Below, in pieces: positions 54,301-60,300 of a stretch of 64,000 nucleotides of DNA (position 1 is its first letter; every line of letters starts with the position of its first letter). The notes under the pieces are model-generated. The model was not told where the DNA came from. It saw only the letters and a program-made list of their open reading frames with translations, and ran no database searches. Source of the DNA: Azophilus sp965199705 (lineage in GTDB: Bacteria > Pseudomonadota > Gammaproteobacteria > Pseudomonadales > Azotimanducaceae); the NCBI GenBank assembly GCA_965199705.1, contig OZ241359.1, positions 2,480,001 to 2,544,000 of the forward strand. Direction: 5' to 3'. The translations under genes were made by a program, and so were the position numbers.

Positions 54301-57300
54301 AGCGCAGGTTCGGCGTCGGTTGCACCCGCGGGAAGCGGAGGGTGTGAACAGCCCGTTGCGAGGTGCCCAGGACCTCCACGATCATTTCCACCGGGTCGGA
54401 GGTCACTGCGTTCGGCGCGCCGAAGATCACGCCGGTCTCGGTATTGAGGAGTATCCCGGACAGCGGATTGGTGATCGCCCGAAATGTCAGCTCGCCCGTG
54501 AAGCCGCTGACAGTCGGCTCGAGCGGGGTGATGCCGACATCCACGAACAGGGGCCCGGGGACGGGGTACTTGAGGCCCCGTTCCACCGCAGGGAAGAGGA
54601 TGCCTTTACTCGCCGTCTGCTCGCCGGCAGTGGCTGTGAACATGACCTGGTTAGCCGAGCTGGTCGGCGTGTCCGGCGTGCCGCTGATCACGCCGGTATC
54701 GGCGTCGAGGCTGAGCCCGGATGGCAGATTGTTTCCCGGCTCCACCGAAAAGGAGTAGGTGATGACGGCGCCGTCCGCAAAGTTAGCCACCTCGGGCGCC
54801 AAGGGCGATATAGGTTCGCCCACCACGAGTTTCTCGGGCAAGTTGGAGTACTGCAGGTACGGAGCCGATCCCTCCGATGCTTTGTTCGTGGTGCCGGTCG
54901 CCGTCTGTGCGGTGCCGGCCGCGCGCCGCCGGTCGATCTTCAGGGTGTCCACGCGCACCAGATACGCCGTCCCGGAACTCAAGCCCTCAATCGTGTAGCT
55001 GGTTTTGGTCGTCTCGACCCGCGAGACAAAGCGCTTGCCTGGCTGATTCTCGCGCCAGCGCACCCAGTAGCCGTCCGGGGCTACCGTGGCCGCGGTCCAC
55101 TCGACGAACAACTCGGTGTCGGACATGGGCGTCACGGTAACGCCGCTCACCGCGGTGGGCTTCGCGGTCACCGCCGGGAAGGTGAGCTGTTCGCTTGCAG
55201 ACTGACCGCCCGCCGCGACAGTGACGGTGACGGTGCTGGCACTCGCCTTGACCGCGCTCGGCGTGCCGCCGATGATGCCGGTGGCGGCGTCGAGGCTGAG
55301 CCCCGCGGGCAGGGCGCCGGTCAGGGTGTAGGTCGGTGTGCCGGACAAGCCGGTGAGAACCGGCAGCAGGCCGCGCATCGCCGTGCCCACCTGCAACTTC
55401 GATGGCGTCGCCGGATAGACCAGGGGGCCGCCCGACACCGACAGCGCAAAGCGGCGCCGGTCGCCGTCGCTGTCGGCGGTGTTGCTGTCGGCGTCGCTGA
55501 CTTGGTAGGTGTAGGTGCGGCGCGGCGCAACGGCGGTCGGCGTACCGCTGATGGTGCGCATGGCGGCGTTGAAGGTGAGACCAGCCGGCAGGTTGGGGGT
55601 CAAGGCGTAGGTCAGAGCCCCGTCGCCGCCGGTCGCCGCCGGCAGGGTGATGGTCTCGATCTGTGCGTCTTTCGTCCACACCACGTCCGGCAGCACGCTG
55701 TCCACCGGCAGCAGCGGCGCGCTGTCCGCCTCCTCTAGCACTTCCAGCATGAAAGTGAGCGTCGCCGTCTGCCCGTCCGCGTCGGTGACGGTGAGCGTGT
55801 AGTCGGCGGCCGCCGCGGCGGCGGTCGGGGTGCCGCCGAGGGTACGCGTGGCCGCATTGAAGGCGAGGCCCGCCGGCAGCGCCGGACTCAGGGCGTAGGT
55901 GAGCGGCGCGTTGCCGCTGCTCGCCGCCGGCAGCCGCAGGCTGGGCGCGAGCTCGTCCTTCACCAGCACCTGGTCGCGGACGGAGGCCGCGCCGAAGGAC
56001 GGCATCCGGTTCGCCTCCACAGTCAGGGAGAACTTGAGCTGTGCTGTGTTCGCCGTGGGGGTGTTGGAGTCGGTGGCCAGGTAGGTGTACACCGTGGTGG
56101 CGGCCGTGGCCGTGGGCGTGCCGCTGAGGGTGCGCGTCGCGGCGGTGAAGGCGAGCCCCGCGGGCAGCTCCGGCGTCAGGGTGTAGGTTACCGCGCCGGC
56201 GCCGCCGGTGGCGGCGGGCAGCACCAGATTGGTGATCTCCCGGTTGACCGTAAAGACCCGGTCGAGGGGCGGCACCACGCCGAAGGCGAGCGCCGCGCGC
56301 ACCAGATTGAACGAGGCAGTCGCGGTGGCGTCGTCGGCATCGGTCACCTGCACTGATACCCGGTCGCTGCCCGTGCCCGCGGGCACGTTCTGGCCCGACT
56401 TGACCGACAGGACGTGCGTATCCTCATCCAGGCTGAGCCAGATCGGCGCGCGCGGGACGAGGGCGTACTTGTAGGGGGCCGTGCCGCCGGTGGCGGCCGG
56501 CAGCGTCACGCTCTCCATGACCGCGCCGGCCTGTATCAGGATGCGCGGCTGATTGGCGAAGGACAGCGAGAGCCGCCCGCTCGGCGGCTGGGCGCGGGCC
56601 ACGAGCAGTGAGTAGTCCATGCGGCTGACGCCGTCGGCGCCCAGCACCGAAAGCGCAATCCGGTTGCCGCCCGGGACGAGCGACAGGTATGAAGTGCCGT
56701 AGATGTTCAGCGCCTCGCCGTTCACCGTGACGCTGGCCGCCGGGTCCGTCGGGCTCGGGTTCAGCCGCAGCAGCGTCGCCGCGTGGGGCACGCTCGCCGT
56801 ATAGCTCGCCGTGCCCGCGGCGAAGGCCGGCGTCGGGTTGAAGGCGGTGAAATCGCTCAGGCTCAGGTCGAGGGGCCCCTCGTTGGCGCCCGGCGACGCC
56901 CAGCGGAGGTTCAGCGCATCAAGGGTGGCGGCCGAGCGGCGGGTGGCGACAATCCGGTAGCTGCGGTCGGTGGCGCCGTCGGCGGCCGTCACCCGCACCA
57001 CGATCTCGTTGGCGCCCGCCGACAGCGCCGTCGGGCTGCGGAGGTCAAGCGTGCTGCCGTTCACGCTCATCCTGACCGTCGCGCCGTCGTCGGTCGTGGT
57101 GGGCCGCACGCGCAGCAGCGTGAAGTCGGGCGGCACCGACAGGGCGTAGTTGGTGGTTTCAGTGGCAAAGGCCGGCGTCAGCGTCAGGTCGTTCAGGGAA
57201 GTCAGGGAGTTGTCCGCCGCCCGCGCCACCTCGTCGAGCGCCAGCGCGCTCAGGCTGGCGTCCGAGGCGCCTTGTGTCTCCGAGCGGGTCACCCGCAACT

Positions 57301-60300
57301 GGTAGGTGCGGGGCGTAATGAAGCGCCGGGCGCCGGTCTGGTCCTCGTCGCGCACATACACATACACCCGTCTGGTTTCCCCAACGGTGAGCGAGACCGG
57401 CGCGCCGGGGGCGCCCACCGGCGCCGCGGCCACGGTCGGGGTCTCGCCCACCCCGGCGCGCAGCGCGGAGTCATCCGACTGCGGCGTTACCGTGAACGCG
57501 GAAACGCCGCGCGGCAGGGTGACCTGGTATTCCGTGATTGCCGGATCGAAGGCCGGGCGCAGCGTGCCCGCGGACAACGTCAGGCCGCTCAGCGCCGCGG
57601 GGTGTGTCTTCACCACGGTGACGTCATATTGACCAACGGAGAAAAAGTTGCCGAATCGCACGGCACTGACCGAGACGGTGTTCTCGCCGACATCCAGCGG
57701 CACTGGTGTCCATTGTAGGTGTGTGGCCGCTCTGCCGTTAATGACAGGGTAACTTCCGTCTCCCGGATATCGAGCGCTCGCCCTCACCTCGAGCGTCCTT
57801 CCCGGAGGAATCGCGTTCTGCGCCCGATAGGTGTAAATCGATCCGTGAAAGCCGGGGTCGAGGTGTATCTTGAGCGGTGGCTCCCCCGGAGCGACAGCCC
57901 GCAGCTTTATGCCGTCCACGACGGCGGCGGAATCGGATGGACGGTACACCTCGATGCTGTAGGTCGCCGTGGCGCCGCCCGCCGCCGTCACCTCAATGGA
58001 TACACGTGTCCTGCCTGTGGCCAGGTTGATGACCCCGCTCGCCGAGCCGCTGGTCACGGCCGTGCCGTTCACCGTCACCGTGGCGCCCGCAGTGGCGACG
58101 GTCGGCGTCACCCGCAGCGAGTCCAGGGCCCTGTCAACCACGACTTGATACTCCAGAGTTTCCGGCGAGAAGCTCGGGTTCAATATGCCCGTGGAAACCG
58201 GCGTGAAGGTCGTGCCATCCAGTGTGCCCGTGGTGAGCGTGAGCGCGCTCAGACCCGGCATGGCCGCGCGCTGCACGTCCACCCGGTAGGTGCGCGAGTC
58301 CATGCCGTCCGGCGAGGTCACCACGATGACGATGGCGTTGACCCCGACATTCAGCGGTATCAACGCACTCGGCGCGCCGCTGGCCACCGCCTTGCCGTTC
58401 ACCGTCACCGTGGCGCCCGCGGTGGCGACGGTCGGCGTCACCCGCACTGAGTCCACATCGACCGGCACCTGGTAGGCGATGACCGTGGGATCCGTCCCCG
58501 TGACGCTCGATTGGGTGAACACGCGGTCGCCCGACTTGAGCTGCAGCGCGGACAACTGCGTCTCCAGCGGCTCCGGCTCGCCCCCCGGCGGGTTCGTCTG
58601 GGTGATGGTGACCAGGTACTCGTCGGCCTGCGGGTTCGGCGCCGGCTTCCTCGCCACCACGCGCACCTCGGTCGAGGAGCCGAACAGGGTCACGGCCCTG
58701 GCCGTCCCGCTGGCGACGAGCACGCCATCTACCGCGACCGTGATGCCGGACGGGGTCGAGCTCGCCGTCGGCGTCAGCTCCGCAAGCGCCGTGCCGTCCG
58801 GCACGGTGGCCGTGTAGGTCTTGACAGCCCCGCTGAAGGCGGGGGTCAAAGCGACCGCAGTGCCGTCGCGAAGGGCCAGCGCCAGACCGTCGAGCAGGGG
58901 GGCGGACACCACGATGTCGAAGGTGTCGCTGACCGAGTTCGTGCCGTCGCTGGCGGTGACCTTCAGCGACAGCCTGCCGGTGTCGGTGGACTGCGGCGTG
59001 CCCGCGAAGCTGCGCGTAGTGCCGGTGAAGACGAGCCAGCTGGGGAGCGCGGTGTTGTCGGATTTGCTGGCCGTGTAGGTGAGGCTGTCGCCGTCCGCAT
59101 CGTTGAAGGTGTTGGCCGGGAAGACGTAGCTGAAGGGCGCGCCCACGAGCGCCACCTGGTCGGGAATCGCGTTGGCCACTGTCGGGGCCGGGTTGACCGT
59201 GGGCGTCACCGACACCGACGAGGAAGCCGCGCTGGGACCGACGAAGTTCACCGCACGCAGGAACAAGGTCTGCGCCGAACCGTTGGTCAGCCCGGAGGCA
59301 TCGCCGGTGACGCTCGCGGCGCTGCTGCCCGCGATGTCGGTCCAGGCGCCGTTGGCGCCAACGCGGAACTGGTACTTGATGATGCTGGGATCAGCCGGGT
59401 CGGACCACCGGAGGCGCGCGGACGCATTTAGCGGCGCCGCCGTGACGCCAGTTGGCGCGGCGGGCGCCGCGCTCGTGACCGAGGCGGGTGCGCTGCCGCC
59501 GCTGGGGTTCACGGCGCGCAACTGAATAGTCTGCGGCGAACCGCCGGTCAGCCCGTCAAAGACATCAAAGCTGGTGGTGGTCGCACCGCTGCCGGGCAGC
59601 TCGGTCCACACGCCGCTCGTGCCGACGCGGTATTGGTACCCGGTGATGCTGGAATCGCCCGGGTCGCTCCAACGCAAGGTCGCCATCCTCGGGCGCAGAG
59701 CCAGCGTCAGGTTGCTCGGCATGGCGGGCGCGGACCGCACCGTGTCGAGTCGCACGTTCGTGGCGATCGAGTGTGTCCTGTCGTTGACATCACCGACTGC
59801 CAGGTAAACCGCCGAGAGCTGCGCCGGCGGCATGAAGCCGCTTGGCAGGTCCACCTCCAGGGTGGCGGCGCCGGTGGTGGAGGCTGACCACCTCCCCGCT
59901 GTATTGAACCTGCAGTCACCGCGCAGACATGTCCCGCTGTAGGCGAGACGAGTGCCGCCCACCGTCAAGGTCGCCCTGACATTCATGACCTGGCTGGCGT
60001 AGATGTCGGTGGCCCCGATGAAAATGAGCTGGTGACCGGAGTTGGCTTGCGCGAACGTCGCGACAGCCGAGGTGACCTGAGCATTGCGCACCGTCAGCCG
60101 CCTGGTGTCCGCGTTGTACTCCGCCGTCGGCGACGGGCCGCTGGCCACCGGCGTGGCTTCCGTCGCAGCCGACCAGGCGCCGTTGCCATTCTCGTTCTGC
60201 GCGCGCACCTGCACCTGATACGCGGCGCCGTTGGTGAGGCCGGTCAGGTTGGCCATCAGGGCGGTGCTGTCGCTGGTGTCGGCCAGCTCCGTCCAGGCGG

